Shown one piece after another: positions 1 to 10,627 of a stretch of DNA of 64,000 nucleotides. The stretch is from Archegozetes longisetosus. Taxonomy: Eukaryota > Arthropoda > Arachnida > Sarcoptiformes > Trhypochthoniidae. A program made the translations under genes and the position numbers. Location of the stretch: NCBI GenBank assembly GCA_018873245.2, contig JAEMBT020000006.1:9011855-9075854 (forward strand), given 5' to 3'. The notes under the pieces are model-generated. The model was not told where the DNA came from and searched no databases. It saw only the letters and a program-made list of their open reading frames with translations. How positions within the stretch are numbered: position 1 is the first letter of the stretch; every line of letters begins with the position of its first letter.

Positions 1-2
1 AT

Positions 3-563
3 TCGACTAATGTCTGGCCCACTGCTAGCGGTATCACAAGTGATGCTCATTCAGTCTATTTTTGGCTCATTGGACAGAAATATGTTGACAAAAAACGTGT
101 AATAGTTTGGGGTCATTCTATGGGAACTGGAGTCGCCACCAGATTCATCAGTCAATTATCAAAAGCTGATTACCCACGCGCTGTCGTATTGGAGGCTCCG
201 TTCACTTCCATCGGTGAGACTTTGCAATGGCATCCCTACTCTCTTCCCTTCAGGAAATTTCCTCTATTTGAATGGTTTTTTGTCGAACCAATAGTTAGAG
301 ACGAACGCGTAAACTTTGATAGCTCATCATTATTGAATAAAATAGATTTACCACTTTTAATACTTCATGCTATGGATGACAGAATAATTCCCTTCCATTT
401 GGGATATAAACTCTATGAGCAGTCACTCAAAGATCAGCCAAAGAGTTGTAGAAAAGCACAAATGATAGCTTTTAATAGTGAATACGGTTACGGACATAAA
501 AACATTTTTAAAGATCCAGAACTCCCTAAAATAATCGAGAATTATATAAAATCAACCGAATAG
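3..563 (+). CDS. ABHD12: ABHD12-like lysophosphatidylserine lipase, 3' part
   Basis: The last 186 codons of a serine hydrolase, open from the window edge and ending in TAG at 561-563; the 5' exons lie outside. ABHD12 is a membrane-bound ER enzyme that hydrolyses lysophosphatidylserine and related lipids. The nucleophile elbow GHSMGTG (about 114-134) corresponds to GHSLGTG of animal ABHD12. The acidic residue is in the motif HAMDDRIIPF and the catalytic histidine in YGHKNIF near the C terminus, so the triad is complete. The segment between, with FPLFEWFF, follows ABHD12 closely. No intron interrupts this part. It converges on the deacetylase gene, with about 340 bp between the stop codons. Family assignment is firm; distinguishing ABHD12 from its close paralogue ABHD12B rests on remembered similarity. 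Confidence 0.93.
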   Translation, partial: STNVWPTASGITSDAHSVYFWLIGQKYVDKKRVIVWGHSMGTGVATRFISQLSKADYPRAVVLEAPFTSIGETLQWHPYSLPFRKFPLFEWFFVEPIVRDERVNFDSSSLLNKIDLPLLILHAMDDRIIPFHLGYKLYEQSLKDQPKSCRKAQMIAFNSEYGYGHKNIFKDPELPKIIENYIKSTE

Positions 564-903
564 TAATTAAGTAATTGATTTGATCGAAAACTTGTTGAGA
601 TATACTTCCACGAGATTTACAATTGTTTGATTCACTTTTGTGATCAAATGATTTTTAATTTAATATTAATCATGTTTCAATTCTGAAACTAATTTTATTT
701 CTACTTTTATTTATAATTGTCAAATATAAATATCAAAAGCAATATATTTTAAAAGTATTGTTTGTAAAGTAAAGGATTATATAATTATTAATTCTGTTTG
801 AGATTTTTATAAAAATATTCACTTAATTTATTTGAATAAATCCAATATTTATATTCAAGATTTCAATAAAGATTTGTCAAGCATTAAATGGAATATAATT
901 AAA
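564..903. terminator. shared 3' flank of two convergent genes
   Basis: AT-rich gap between the stop codons of the ABHD12-like gene (+) and the HDAC6-like gene (-). AATAAA poly(A) signals lie on the plus strand at 835-840 and 865-870. Their complement TTTATT, which is AATAAA on the minus strand, lies at 828-833, 707-712 and 694-699. The two 3' UTRs therefore probably overlap. No coding sequence is seen here. Confidence 0.55.
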
Positions 904-3900
904 CTATAATTGACTTGGTGGTAGATCGACGTCAAACTTCAGATTTGGCCAATTCGTCGCGTGAAAACCCATGACACATTTGAGCGTTTCAATCGCTGAT
1001 TCACTTATATTCTTGAGTTCGAGTGCGTTTGGAGGATTACCGAGGAGCACAGATATACATTCAGATGCAGCCAAAGCATTCGATCTCAAATTGTAGCCGC
1101 CCTTCAAGAGAGAATAAGCGTTTGATTTAAATTGAAGATGACTTGAAATTGGTTGACTTACTTCAAGAGTGATGATTACTTTTCCATTCGCTAAACTAGA
1201 AAGAAAGTGAGTCATATGACCATAGATTTGAGGTGACAAATTGTATTCTCCTAAAGGATCATCTGATGGATGGTATGATATTAGAAAATACAGTAAATTT
1301 GCGAAAATAACACTCACTTATAGCTGCATCAAAACCAGCGCTTATGAAAACCAAGTCAGGATTAAAGCTATAAGAAATTGGTAAAATGACATTAAAGAAT
1401 GCGGTCAAATACTCCCAATCAGCCATTGGTCCGCCATTCCATGGAATGTTGACCACATTTTTCTTGATGTTATAATTCGATTGAATAGTTTTAGGGAAGA
1501 AATCTCCAAAATCATAGCGATGTAAAGATATGTATAAAATTCTGTCATCGTTCTCAAGGGCTTTTTGGGTTCCTTTTGTCATTCAAACAAAACAAGACTT
1601 AATATTAAATTGAAAGTAACTCAATCGTATCATACCATCTCCGTGATGGACATCCCAATCAACTATTAGTATTCGCTTTTTGTTGAACTTTTCAATTGCA
1701 TATTTGGCAGCGATCGCAACATTATTGAAGATACAAAATCCTGAAGCAACCTTTGGTTCGAATGATGACCGGGTGGGCGAATACAAGCAAAGCCATTGAG
1801 ACACTTACCAGTGAGCACGTGATCCACTACTTGTAAAATATTGCCAACGGCTAATTTGGCCACTTTATAAGTTTCATTTGTTAAATATATCGAATCATAA
1901 GAATCCGCTAGTTTTCTTAGCTCTGGCTTCGATAAATTTTCTGTTGACTTAATAGTTTCGATGTACTCTTTAGTGTGAACCAAACCAAGCTCTTCTTCAG
2001 TGGCAGATCTAGTCTCCAAATGCAGGCACTTATCGAATAATTGGTCATCTTTTAACTTTTTGACAATGAATTTGATTCTTGAAGGCCTCTCTGGATGTGT
2101 AGTCGGGTTCTTGTGTTTAGTCATTGCTTCGTCATAAGCAATACAAGTTCTGTGCGTGTATTTGACTGACAAATCAGTTATAGCTATCAATCGATTGATT
2201 TCATTTAATAACTGCATCTTTGTGTCGTTGTCTTGAACAGGATAACAGTCGCGGGTGGGATATTTGGTTGGCTTCTCAATTAAAGCCATTTTGCCCTTGT
2301 ATTCCAAGAAAGGTAAATGTTGTTTCCGATAAGATTCATCCTCAGAATGTCTATCAAATTGTCCCTGCAATTGCAAACATTTCCAATAGGGACGCAAAAC
2401 ACAAATTACATCTAAAACCGAGCTAATTAGAGATTGCTTCAATTCTGTCAAGTCTTCGATTAGAGGACAAGGATCTCCGATCAATGTCCTTAAAGTTAAA
2501 GCAGCACTTTCAGCAAGAGATGGAATACAATAGCCTCCTTCTATAACTACGCATATCTTTCCGTTTGCAACTGACATCAACGTGTGGCACATATGAGCAT
2601 AAAATGCTGGAGTCAAACCCATCTCCCCTTCAGGACAACCTATAGCTAATAGTTGTAAACATAATTCAGTATTTCTACGTATTTAGACAACACCAAAACT
2701 AGTTATTTTACATTTCTAAAGTATGTTTGAGGAATGGATACAAGACATTCCAATACCTGCATCATATCCCGCAGAAACTAAAACTAATTGAGGGTTGAAT
2801 TCATAAGCGATCGGCAAAAGTAAGTTATGCCAGATGGCCAGATAGTCAGCATTTTGCATTCCTATTTCGTTTAAAGGCACATTAATATTAAATCCTTTTG
2901 CATTGTCTCCTCCTATGAAATTATAGTTTGATTCTATGAGTTCGGGCCAGAAAGCGCCGTTCTCATAGCGATGAGTTGAAAAGTATAAAACCCGTTTATC
3001 GTCATAGAAGGAATATTGAGTTGCCTATAGATAAAAAACATCATTTTCTTCTGCTTTCAGATAGTAATCTATTATCGAACCTGTCCGTGATGTACGTCCC
3101 AATCAACAATCAATATCCGTTCGAGTCCCAAGTTATTGAGACAATGAGCGGCTGCGATCGCGACGTTGTTGAAAATGCAATAACTTTTTTGCACAAAAAG
3201 TTAAATAAAAAATTATTCAACATTTTTAGATCATAGAAAGCGCTTGAATGTAAAACAAATTTGATATAAAAATGAAAAACTAATTTTTCAACTCTCTGTA
3301 AGAATGACAACAGTTAGTTTAACTAAAAGTAACACCAAATAAGTGCGACTGACCCGCACGGTTCTGACGCCATGGCGTGATGACCAGGCGGTCGAACTAA
3401 AGCGAATCCATTTCTTATTTTTCCAGCAACCACATCGTTAACCAAATCAATGGTAGAACCAGCAGAATAGAGAGCCAACTCATAAGTCTTTGGGTGAAAA
3501 TAGACAGCGTCGAAATTCGAAGATTTCTCTTCGAGAAGTTCTATGTCTTCAACATTTTGCGTACTCTTCATATTAAGCAAATGATCGACTGTGTGAATGG
3601 ATTTGATCTCTTCTTCTGTTGCTTTTCGTGGCTTTAATTCAATGGCAAAGAATATAGCATTATATTTGGTTTAAGATAAACAGATCAGATTTGAGATGAG
3701 ACTCACAGTCAAGAGCTGGCATCTCTCTACAAGTTTAAGTTCTTTAAATCGTTTTAATGTTTCGGAAAATCGTTTTGGATTTTCTTCATAATTTTCGTCC
3801 CAAAGACATCGATGTTCAACCATCTCCTCGTGATATACTAAACCAGTTCTAGTCAATTGATTTAGTAGTTTTTATTAACTTTTTTTACATAACAAGTAAT

Positions 3901-4190
3901 TCACTTTTAAGATATCCATTCAGACGTCAATAAGAAGAACAAAAATGAATATTTAGATTTACCTCAATTCTAGTTTTGTTGCATTTAGTTTGGGATCATT
4001 TTTACTATCACTTAACGACTGAAGGAAAATAGTTTTAATTAATTCAATATGAAAAAAGTTAAGATCAAAAGAAATAAAATCAACTTACTAATTGCTCGAT
4101 GAAAACAGATAAATCGCTTTCATCGTTGATCGAATCATTATAAGGTCTCAGTTCTGGTTCACTCGATTCTTCACTTTTATTGTCACTCAT
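904..4190 (-). CDS. HDAC6: HDAC6-like tandem-domain class IIb deacetylase (with a 1-base frameshift)
   Basis: Zinc-dependent lysine deacetylase with two catalytic domains, the HDAC6 layout; HDAC6 deacetylates tubulin and other cytoplasmic proteins. Ten exons fit by splice site and phase: 4089-4190, 3963-4018, 3707-3848, 3354-3631, 3081-3183, 2757-3024, 1636-2639, 1318-1572, 1162-1262, 904-1101, about 835 residues if the frame is repaired. Domain 1 (about 53-400) has RTGLVY, RPPGHH, DWDVHHG, AGYDAG and EGGY. Domain 2 (from about 480) has [22 protein letters not shown] and GGYNL, so zinc ligands and catalytic tyrosine are present in both. Exon 7 carries a one-base deletion near 1764-1770: the frame with RPPGHH runs to a stop at 1666, while the expected [12 protein letters not shown] continues in another frame. 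The protein ends about 60 residues after the second GGY motif, with no ZnF-UBP domain. ATG at 4190 is the first of an exon that joins in phase. Confidence 0.9.
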
Positions 4191-4850
4191 TTTGTGGTCA
4201 ATTCTTGGTTTAATTGTTACTCAGCACTGAAAATAATTGCTTTCATATGTCTAATATTGAGCTTTTCAGAATAGAGGTCAAAACGGGCTCCAAATAACAG
4301 ATATCTAAAGATATGTTATTTGATAGATACTTATCAGTGCATTACTTGTTCTTTGGATTGCTTTCTTTCGACACTATTTACTCAAAACCTTAATCGAGAC
4401 TCAAGGACGTGATAGAAATACTGAAGAATCACATCAATTAGGTTTATATAAATTGATTTATTGTGTATTCCATAAATGTGTTGAACCTTATCTGAATTTA
4501 TATTTAAACGTTCTTTGCCATTAACGAAGATTAGATTTGATAAGACTTAGAAACAGCAGAACTCATTCCCTGAACCAATGTTTGAAATGTTTTAATATGA
4601 AGTTACACAAATACATCAAATACAACATTAATTGTGATATATTAATAGTTACTAAAATCGAACACTTCATTCACCTCAAGCTTATAATTGAATAAAAGAT
4701 AATTAAAGATATTATAAGAGTTGCTTATGGTTTCTAATCTATGAAAAACAATGCGATTACAATAATTAAATTAATATAAAGGTGTTACTAATAGACATGA
4801 AAATAAAAATAATTAAAAATATCATTAAATCAGGTCCTTTTCAATGGGGT
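4191..4850. other. intergenic, HDAC6 5' flank and ATF4 3' flank
   Basis: AT-rich spacer between two minus-strand genes. It must hold the HDAC6-like promoter and 5' UTR and the ATF4 3' UTR. A minus-strand AATAAA (TTTATT at 4457-4462) could serve ATF4. I see no open reading frame or repeat worth naming. Confidence 0.4.
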
Positions 4851-5986
4851 TTAATCCAAAAGATTATCTTTAAGAACTCTGATGTTAAGCATCTGCAACA
4901 ATAGATTCCTTTTGGTATCTGTAGCAAATGCTGCTTTTGCCAACGGATATACAACTTTGAACTCCATTTGAAGTTTTTCCAATTGTACTTTGAGTTTCTG
5001 ATTCAACTCACTCTGCTCGGTCTGCAATATATCATTCGATTCTTGCTCTGCACGCTTTTTGATCCTATATCGGTTTGCAGCTGATTTGTTCTGATTCTTT
5101 TTACGTTCTTTTTTCTCTACCAACGAAGCCACGGATCTTTTGCTGCGTTTGTTTCCGCTAGACTCTGAATCCACTTCTGATGCCTTGCGTTTCACTTGTC
5201 TTTTCCTTTTGCTGCCATTATTCTCGTTGTAGTCGATCGAAGGACTGGAACAAGCAGAGTAGCTACTTAGCGATTGAGCCTCTGATGAATTTGACTCATT
5301 GGCCTCTTCAATGAAATACTGGACTGCATCGATAGCAGAATCCAAGCATTCCTCTTGTGAGTCCTCGTTATCGCTAGAATGCGCTGAAAGTATTTTGTCC
5401 AATATATCCATTGCTGATGTATCGTTCAGATCTTCCTCAACAGTTACACCAGACATGTATGCCATGTCTGACGAAAGCTCCAATTGGTGCTCAAAGTTAT
5501 CATCAGTTTGTTCTGCTGGAGATGACGGTGCGATCGATACTGGGCTCAGAAAAGCAGAAGTGTCCAAATAACTTATGTCGATCTGATTTTCAATCTTGGT
5601 TTGGTCACTTTGACACTCAACTTCATTAGGCATCACCTCAAGCTGAAAGTTGGGTTCATTATTGAAATTGAGCTCAAAGCTGTCCCAAAACTGTTTCATA
5701 TCGTCAACTCCCCATTCTGGTTCTCCTTTTGTCAATTTTAACCAAAAATAAATTATTAGAAAATCAAATATTCATCAAAACGATATGTATTGATGTCTTG
5801 TAAAACACTCATTCAATATATACAAGGCATGAGTGACGAATTAAAATAAAATTAAGTAAATCATTTAATACCTGAACCCAATTTAGATGATACATCACAA
5901 CTATGTTGTGTTTGATGGTCAACATTGAAGAACGACTCGTCTGACCAGAAGGTCGGGTCGCATTCCAGTATCTCGATAGCCATCAT
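4851..5986 (-). CDS. ATF4: ATF4/CRC-type bZIP stress transcription factor
   Basis: Two coding exons, 5872-5986 and 4851-5725, joined in phase, give 329 residues. The N terminus (MMAIEILECDPTFW...) is acidic and aromatic. The C-terminal bZIP has a lysine-rich basic region at about 243-266 with the core NKSAANRYRIKKRAEQ, the ATF4-class signature (mammalian NKTAATRYRQKKRAEQ), followed by a leucine-zipper-like stretch. ATF4 is the nuclear effector of the integrated stress response and activates amino-acid and redox genes. I first considered XBP1, but the basic region excludes it. Start: two adjacent in-frame ATGs at 5986 and 5983; the first is taken. The leader contains two uORFs in the arrangement known for ATF4, so translation is probably induced by eIF2 phosphorylation. 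The intron is short (5726-5871). Confidence 0.92.
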
Positions 5987-6128
5987 ATGAGTTTTTGTTT
6001 ATGTGATTATTTAGATCAAAATTAGATGATTTCAAATGATTTTTATAATAAATTTTATTTAAATTTGCTGATAATAAGAATATAGAATTGTTTGTCTGAG
6101 AAGACCTGAAATTAAGATTTGAATACAT
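5919..6128 (-). promoter_or_regulatory. ATF4 inhibitory uORF2 (69 codons, overlaps the main start)
   Basis: ATG at 6128 opens 69 codons that end at 5919, 68 nt past the main ATF4 ATG at 5986 and out of frame with it. No other ATG lies between 6128 and 5986. This is the position, length and overlap of the inhibitory uORF2 of animal ATF4 mRNAs, where ribosomes translating uORF2 bypass the main start. The peptide itself looks unconstrained. That it works this way here is inferred from layout. Confidence 0.75.
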
Positions 6129-6246
6129 TTTCTTAATTGTGTTTTAAGTATAGAGTCGATTAAAAGCTAATAATTAAGTTTGATGTTTGGTAGGATAGCG
6201 AAACTCAAAGCTCGTGCCTAAATGCTTGGTATATAGGAAGGGAAAT

Positions 6247-6267
6247 TCAGTGGTAATACAAGTGCAT
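6247..6267 (-). promoter_or_regulatory. ATF4 short uORF1 (6 codons)
   Basis: ATG at 6267 encodes MHLYYH and then TGA. It is followed by a 118 nt spacer with no other ATG before uORF2. In ATF4 mRNAs a very short uORF1 allows scanning to resume, and the spacer length sets whether reinitiation occurs at uORF2 or the main ORF. The position fits. It assumes the transcript is unspliced between 6267 and 5986. Confidence 0.68.
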
Positions 6268-6321
6268 TCAATTGCGTTCAAATATAGGGCTTTCAGTACA
6301 ACAGCAAACTACGGAATAGTG

Positions 6322-6379
6322 CTACGACCAAATTCAAACTAATTTAATTAGTAATCAAATCAAATAAATCAAAACTTAC
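6322..6379 (-). other. possible 5' UTR intron of ATF4
   Basis: A perfect donor GTAAGT (6379-6374) follows an ATG-containing segment. An acceptor ending GTCGTAG lies 58 bp on, a usual intron length in this genome. A further upstream ATG at 6414 would read across this junction for about 15 codons and then stop, a third possible uORF. The next AG at 6309-6310 is an alternative acceptor. No coding homology supports this, so it rests on splice-site shape only. Confidence 0.35.
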
Positions 6380-6565
6380 GCCATTTTTATGTTGATAATA
6401 CTTTGCGACACCATTTGGTGCGCGGGCTTGCCTTAAACAACTGTTAGTCCATCACTAAATTGGATAAATCGCTTGAATATTTTTTCCGTCTAACTTTACT
6501 GTACCTCAACATTAGTGCAAATGGAGTCTAAATTGACGGAAACGGTTCTTGTTGTCAATCGCTAA

Positions 6566-6650
6566 CTCATTGACGTGCGCGCATTCTTTCCGCGCACTTA
6601 TCTTATTGGACGCGTGTGATATCATCCAATTTGCCATTGGCCCTAACCTT
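6566..6650 (-). promoter_or_regulatory. candidate ATF4 promoter core
   Basis: A short CG-rich island in otherwise AT-rich DNA, with a TGACGTG CRE-like site (about 6570-6576), repeated CGCGC, and CCAAT or ATTGG boxes at about 6604, 6625 and 6636. It lies about 150-230 bp upstream of the first leader ATG of the minus-strand ATF4 gene. Promoter function is inferred from composition and position. Confidence 0.4.
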
Positions 6651-7659
6651 TGTACGTCTCACTTCGATTCACAAAAACATTATACTACTGTATTGAATGG
6701 GTCTGACTAGAGATAGATATAAAGTTATGTAATCTTAAATTGAATATGAATAACAAAAATTTTGATTTGCCAATTAACCTTATTAATAGAAACAAAAAAC
6801 ATATGCACTCTAGTTTTGTCTAAGCTTTTAATTACAACATTGTTAGAAAAAAGCAAAACAATTTGTTTTTATGTGACAAATAAACAAATGAGACCTCTAT
6901 TTTCAATAAAGTTGCAAATAAAGTTATAAAACCTTGCTCTTTAATTAAAATGCACGTGATCTGATTGCAATCACTAGAATAAGTTTTGCTAATTTTGAAT
7001 GATAGTTGTTGCCAACCGTTTGAAGGAAGAAAGAATAGGTTTTTGAGAGACAAATTCAGTACCCAAAAACAACTGTTGACCACTAGTCAAAGGGAGAGCA
7101 ATGCAATAGAGGAGAAGAGTTGCGTCAGAAAATAGTTGATCATAGTACTCAAGCTTTATTATAGTTCGCATTGTGAGCTGTTTATTATTCTCAGTCTGAA
7201 CTTTGGTCTCATGCTTATCATAATTATAACGTTTTTGCTACATTTACTATGTCAGACAGAAATCGTTAGCGAGTCATTGTCAATGCAGATTAGGCACATT
7301 TTACGTTAAACCCGCAGGCTTTCACTCAATGACAAGTCAATGATTTGATTGAAGGCTCAATTTGCAACAGTTTAATATTCCAAGAATTTTAGAAACCTTT
7401 CAGGATGTTTAAGTCAAACTTACTTTGAATCTTATATTATGCTTAAAGCTATTCATGTTCTGCTTCAATTGATTGATTGAGGTTTTTAATTAATAAAATG
7501 AATGCTGTATCGCTTCAGACTGTAATTTAGGCTAATAATTCAGATGGCAATTATCATAATACAAATATAATAAAAATTCCATATTTTCTTTATTACTTTA
7601 AAATCTTATAATACGGTTTAATCACTTATTTTAACAAAGGTCTATTGATCTAAAGATAA
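6651..7659. other. intergenic, no gene seen
   Basis: AT-rich spacer between the ATF4 upstream region and the ABCF1 3' end. Short open frames on the minus strand (6832-7171) have no recognisable content and typical AT-rich composition. A minus-strand AATAAA near 7588 probably serves ABCF1. Confidence 0.4.
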
Positions 7660-9720
7660 CTAAACGGCTCCCGCGAGCTGTGCAGATATTGATGGATTGT
7701 TAACTTTCTCGCCTAAAGCACTCAAGATTTCCTCGCGATAATCATCAAAATCGCCATCAATCTCATCGATATTCTGATTCTCAATAACCCATAGCTGACA
7801 ATCAGTTTCGCGAATAAGTCTTTCGTCGTGAGTTACGACAACGACTCCTCCTTGGAATTCATTAATAGCATGAGCCAAAGCATCGATTGATTCTAAATCC
7901 AAGTTGTTTGTCGGTTCGTCCAATATAAGAACATGAGGACCTCTTAATGCCATCTCACACAAAGCAACGCGACTTTTCTGTCCTCCACTTAATTGTGAAT
8001 TGGGGATAGTGTGAGCATGTGATACGAGTCCAAAAGATCCCAATTGTTTTCTAGCGTCTTGATAAGTAAGGTTAAACATACGCATCAAGTATTGAGTCGG
8101 TGTCTCGTCATTAGTCAGATGCTCGCCTGAGTGCTGATCAAACTTCGCGATCCTCGCCCTGTGGTTCGATCGCAATTCACCTCTTGTTGGCTGTACTTCA
8201 CCGCTCAATAGCTTGAGAAAAGTACTCTTTCCTACACCATTGGGACCAACAATTGCGATACGACTCGACATATCTACACCAAAGTTTACATTTTTGAATA
8301 TAAGGGGCTTTCCTGGACTATAAGAGAAGTCGACGTCATGTAAGCCGAGAATCGGTGGCTGTAATGGTGGCGCTTCTGTAAACTTGAATTTCACGACATA
8401 ATCTTTAGGTTTTTTCAGCAGTTCCACGACTTGTGTTTCTCCTTGTTTCCTACTCTGTTGTTCCTTAACTTGTTTCTCAGCTACTTTTCCTGACTTTCCG
8501 CTTGATTTCAATTGTTTGATCTGTTTTTCTTGTTTTTCGTAATCACGTATAAATTCTCTCTTCTTCTGGAGATACATTTTCTTGAATTGGCTATAATTTC
8601 CCCTATAATAGTATAATTTTTGTTGATCTAGATGAATGACATCAGTACAAACATTGTCTAAAAAGGATTGATCGTGAGACACAACTAATAGAGTTTTTTT
8701 CCATCCTTGCAAATAGTTGTCTAACCAAATGACGGCATTTAAGTCTAAATGGTTGGTAGGTTCATCGAGTAGTAGAAGTGTAGGTTCCATGAAAAGGGCG
8801 CGCGCGAGGGAGACTCTCATCCTCCAGCCACCGCTAAAGTGTTTCGTGGCCCTGTTCTGCATCTCAGTTGTAGTGAATCCAAGACCCGCTAATATACGTC
8901 TTGCTCTGGCTTCCGCACTATCGGCTCCAATCGCATTCAAATGCTCGTAGATTTGATTGATCCTTTCGCTATTTTGCGCATCTTGAGCCAACAATTGATC
9001 CAACTCTTGTTGGAGAGCAACTCTGACAGTATCACTTTTGAGGACAACCTCAACAGCACTACTATCGTCAGCTTGTACTTCTTGTTCACAAAGCAAAACG
9101 TCTAACTCATCTGGCAAATGAAGAGCTTTTTTGTCAGCGATATGTCTCAGAAGAGTAGTCTTGCCGTGACCATTTGGGCCAATGAGACCATATCGTCTGC
9201 CCATTGTTATAGAGAGTGTTGCGTTCACTATCAGCTCTTTTCCCGCAGCACTGATTGTAAAACAATCCACTTTAATTGAATTGTCAAACAAAGCATTCGA
9301 TTGAGTTGAAGATGTCGAGACTGTAAAGTTTGAGTCCAGACCAGTATTTGCCAACATTTCCGCCTCTTCTGCTTCTCTTTGTTTCTGTAGTTTTAATTTT
9401 CTCTTCTCTTTATGTGTCAATTTCTGTAACTTATTGGTGACTGTTTCCAAGTCTTCGTTAGCTTTACTTTCATTGTTTTCTTTGATGACGTCTTCGTTGC
9501 CCTCATTCTCATCAATGTCTTCTTTGACCTGATCGTCACTTCCATTTTGGTCTTCATCTTGATTCTTGCTCTTAACCTTCGGCGGCTTACTTTTGGCACC
9601 TTTTTTAGATTTAATACTATTTTTACTAGTTTTTTCATCACTTTTTTCTTCCTCTAATTCTTCGTTCAATTGTTTGGATTCCAAGACTTCTTGATTCTTA
9701 GTTCTCGTCTTTTTAGGCAT
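7660..9720 (-). CDS. ABCF1: ABCF1 (ABC50)-type ABC-F ATPase
   Basis: A single uninterrupted exon of 686 codons. ABC-F proteins have two ATPase domains and no membrane span. ABCF1 binds eIF2 and ribosomes and promotes translation initiation. Residues 1-125 are a lysine/glutamate-rich low-complexity tail, as in mammalian ABCF1, which is eIF2-binding and CK2-phosphorylated there. NBD1 has Walker A GPNGHGKT (181-188), signature SGGWRMR (296-302) and Walker B LLLLDEP (315-321). A charged linker (about 385-430) follows. NBD2 has Walker [10 protein letters not shown] (492-500), signature LSGGQKSR (577-584) and Walker B VLILDEP (597-603). Identity to human ABCF1 around [20 protein letters not shown] is essentially complete, which separates it from ABCF2 and ABCF3. 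The ATG at 9720 follows an A-rich leader. It is divergent from the NMDA receptor gene 900 bp away. Confidence 0.95.
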   Translation of the reverse strand: MPKKTRTKNQEVLESKQLNEELEEEKSDEKTSKNSIKSKKGAKSKPPKVKSKNQDEDQNGSDDQVKEDIDENEGNEDVIKENNESKANEDLETVTNKLQKLTHKEKRKLKLQKQREAEEAEMLANTGLDSNFTVSTSSTQSNALFDNSIKVDCFTISAAGKELIVNATLSITMGRRYGLIGPNGHGKTTLLRHIADKKALHLPDELDVLLCEQEVQADDSSAVEVVLKSDTVRVALQQELDQLLAQDAQNSERINQIYEHLNAIGADSAEARARRILAGLGFTTTEMQNRATKHFSGGWRMRVSLARALFMEPTLLLLDEPTNHLDLNAVIWLDNYLQGWKKTLLVVSHDQSFLDNVCTDVIHLDQQKLYYYRGNYSQFKKMYLQKKREFIRDYEKQEKQIKQLKSSGKSGKVAEKQVKEQQSRKQGETQVVELLKKPKDYVVKFKFTEAPPLQPPILGLHDVDFSYSPGKPLIFKNVNFGVDMSSRIAIVGPNGVGKSTFLKLLSGEVQPTRGELRSNHRARIAKFDQHSGEHLTNDETPTQYLMRMFNLTYQDARKQLGSFGLVSHAHTIPNSQLSGGQKSRVALCEMALRGPHVLILDEPTNNLDLESIDALAHAINEFQGGVVVVTHDERLIRETDCQLWVIENQNIDEIDGDFDDYREEILSALGEKVNNPSISAQLAGAV

Positions 9721-10627
9721 TTTTGCGATTAATTCAATAAATAAATTGATTTAAATAAAAAATATATGTTAATTATCTATAATGTCAAATATCCAAATAA
9801 TTACAATCAAAGAATTGATTAAATGTAAATGTTTTAACAGTAAAAGAGTGTCACCAAAACTAACACATGTTAGAAATGTGTCAATTCTTACGTATTAGTA
9901 TCGTTCACAAATAGAGATGTGCGCAGACTTTCGGTCAAATTGCTGCTTTATTCTCAATAAAAAGGAACTCAAGCTTAGTGATAAGCAGCTTCTGGCTCAA
10001 GCATCAGCTTTAAGTTCTATTATGCTATTAATTATCACATCTTTAATTCTAATTAAATCAATTAAAATTTAAGCCCAACTTAAAATTAGATTTTTTATTT
10101 TTAAACAGTAAAATTTCTGAAAGTTCTTTTAATACATATGACAGTCAGATGTTGAAGAAAACAGTTTTCTGGAAGTGAAAAGTTTAAGACAAAAGTTCTT
10201 AGAGTCTGATTAAAGAAAAGAATTTAACAAGTTAGTCTGAAGGGACTCGTTGGGACAAGCTGTTGTTGAATAGATTGAAATTAAGCGCCAAAATGAATTA
10301 TTAGGATGTAAAGTGTTATTTAAAGTTTAAAATAATAAACTATGTGATACGAAGAAATGCATCCTTTTAGACATGCTCTGCTCATACGCGAAGCTTTTAT
10401 AGACATCTTTTACTCATATTATCTCATCAATAGATAAAAGACTATTTATGAAAAGCTTCGAATGACTTGAGTGGCTCACGATAAATAAGTCAATTCCTAT
10501 CAAAGTATATTGGACCAAATAATTGTTCGATTCTTCCAGAATTCTAATCTTCGTTAAATGTCTTCTACTGGAAATCTTCCATTCTTAGAAATTTATTCAC
10601 AATTCACTTAAATCCAATCCAACGAAA
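9721..10627. other. divergent intergenic region, ABCF1 and Nmdar1 promoters
   Basis: AT-rich spacer between two head-to-head genes. It must contain the start sites of both. I see no clear TATA or CCAAT arrangement, no open frame and no repeat beyond simple AT-rich sequence. Confidence 0.35.

Noticed and set aside
4851..5735. XBP1 identity for the bZIP gene
   Set aside because: Basic region is of the ATF4 class and no Ire1-type stem-loops were recognised.
8717..8950. Plus-strand frame antisense to ABCF1
   Set aside because: Shadow of the strongly conserved minus-strand coding sequence.
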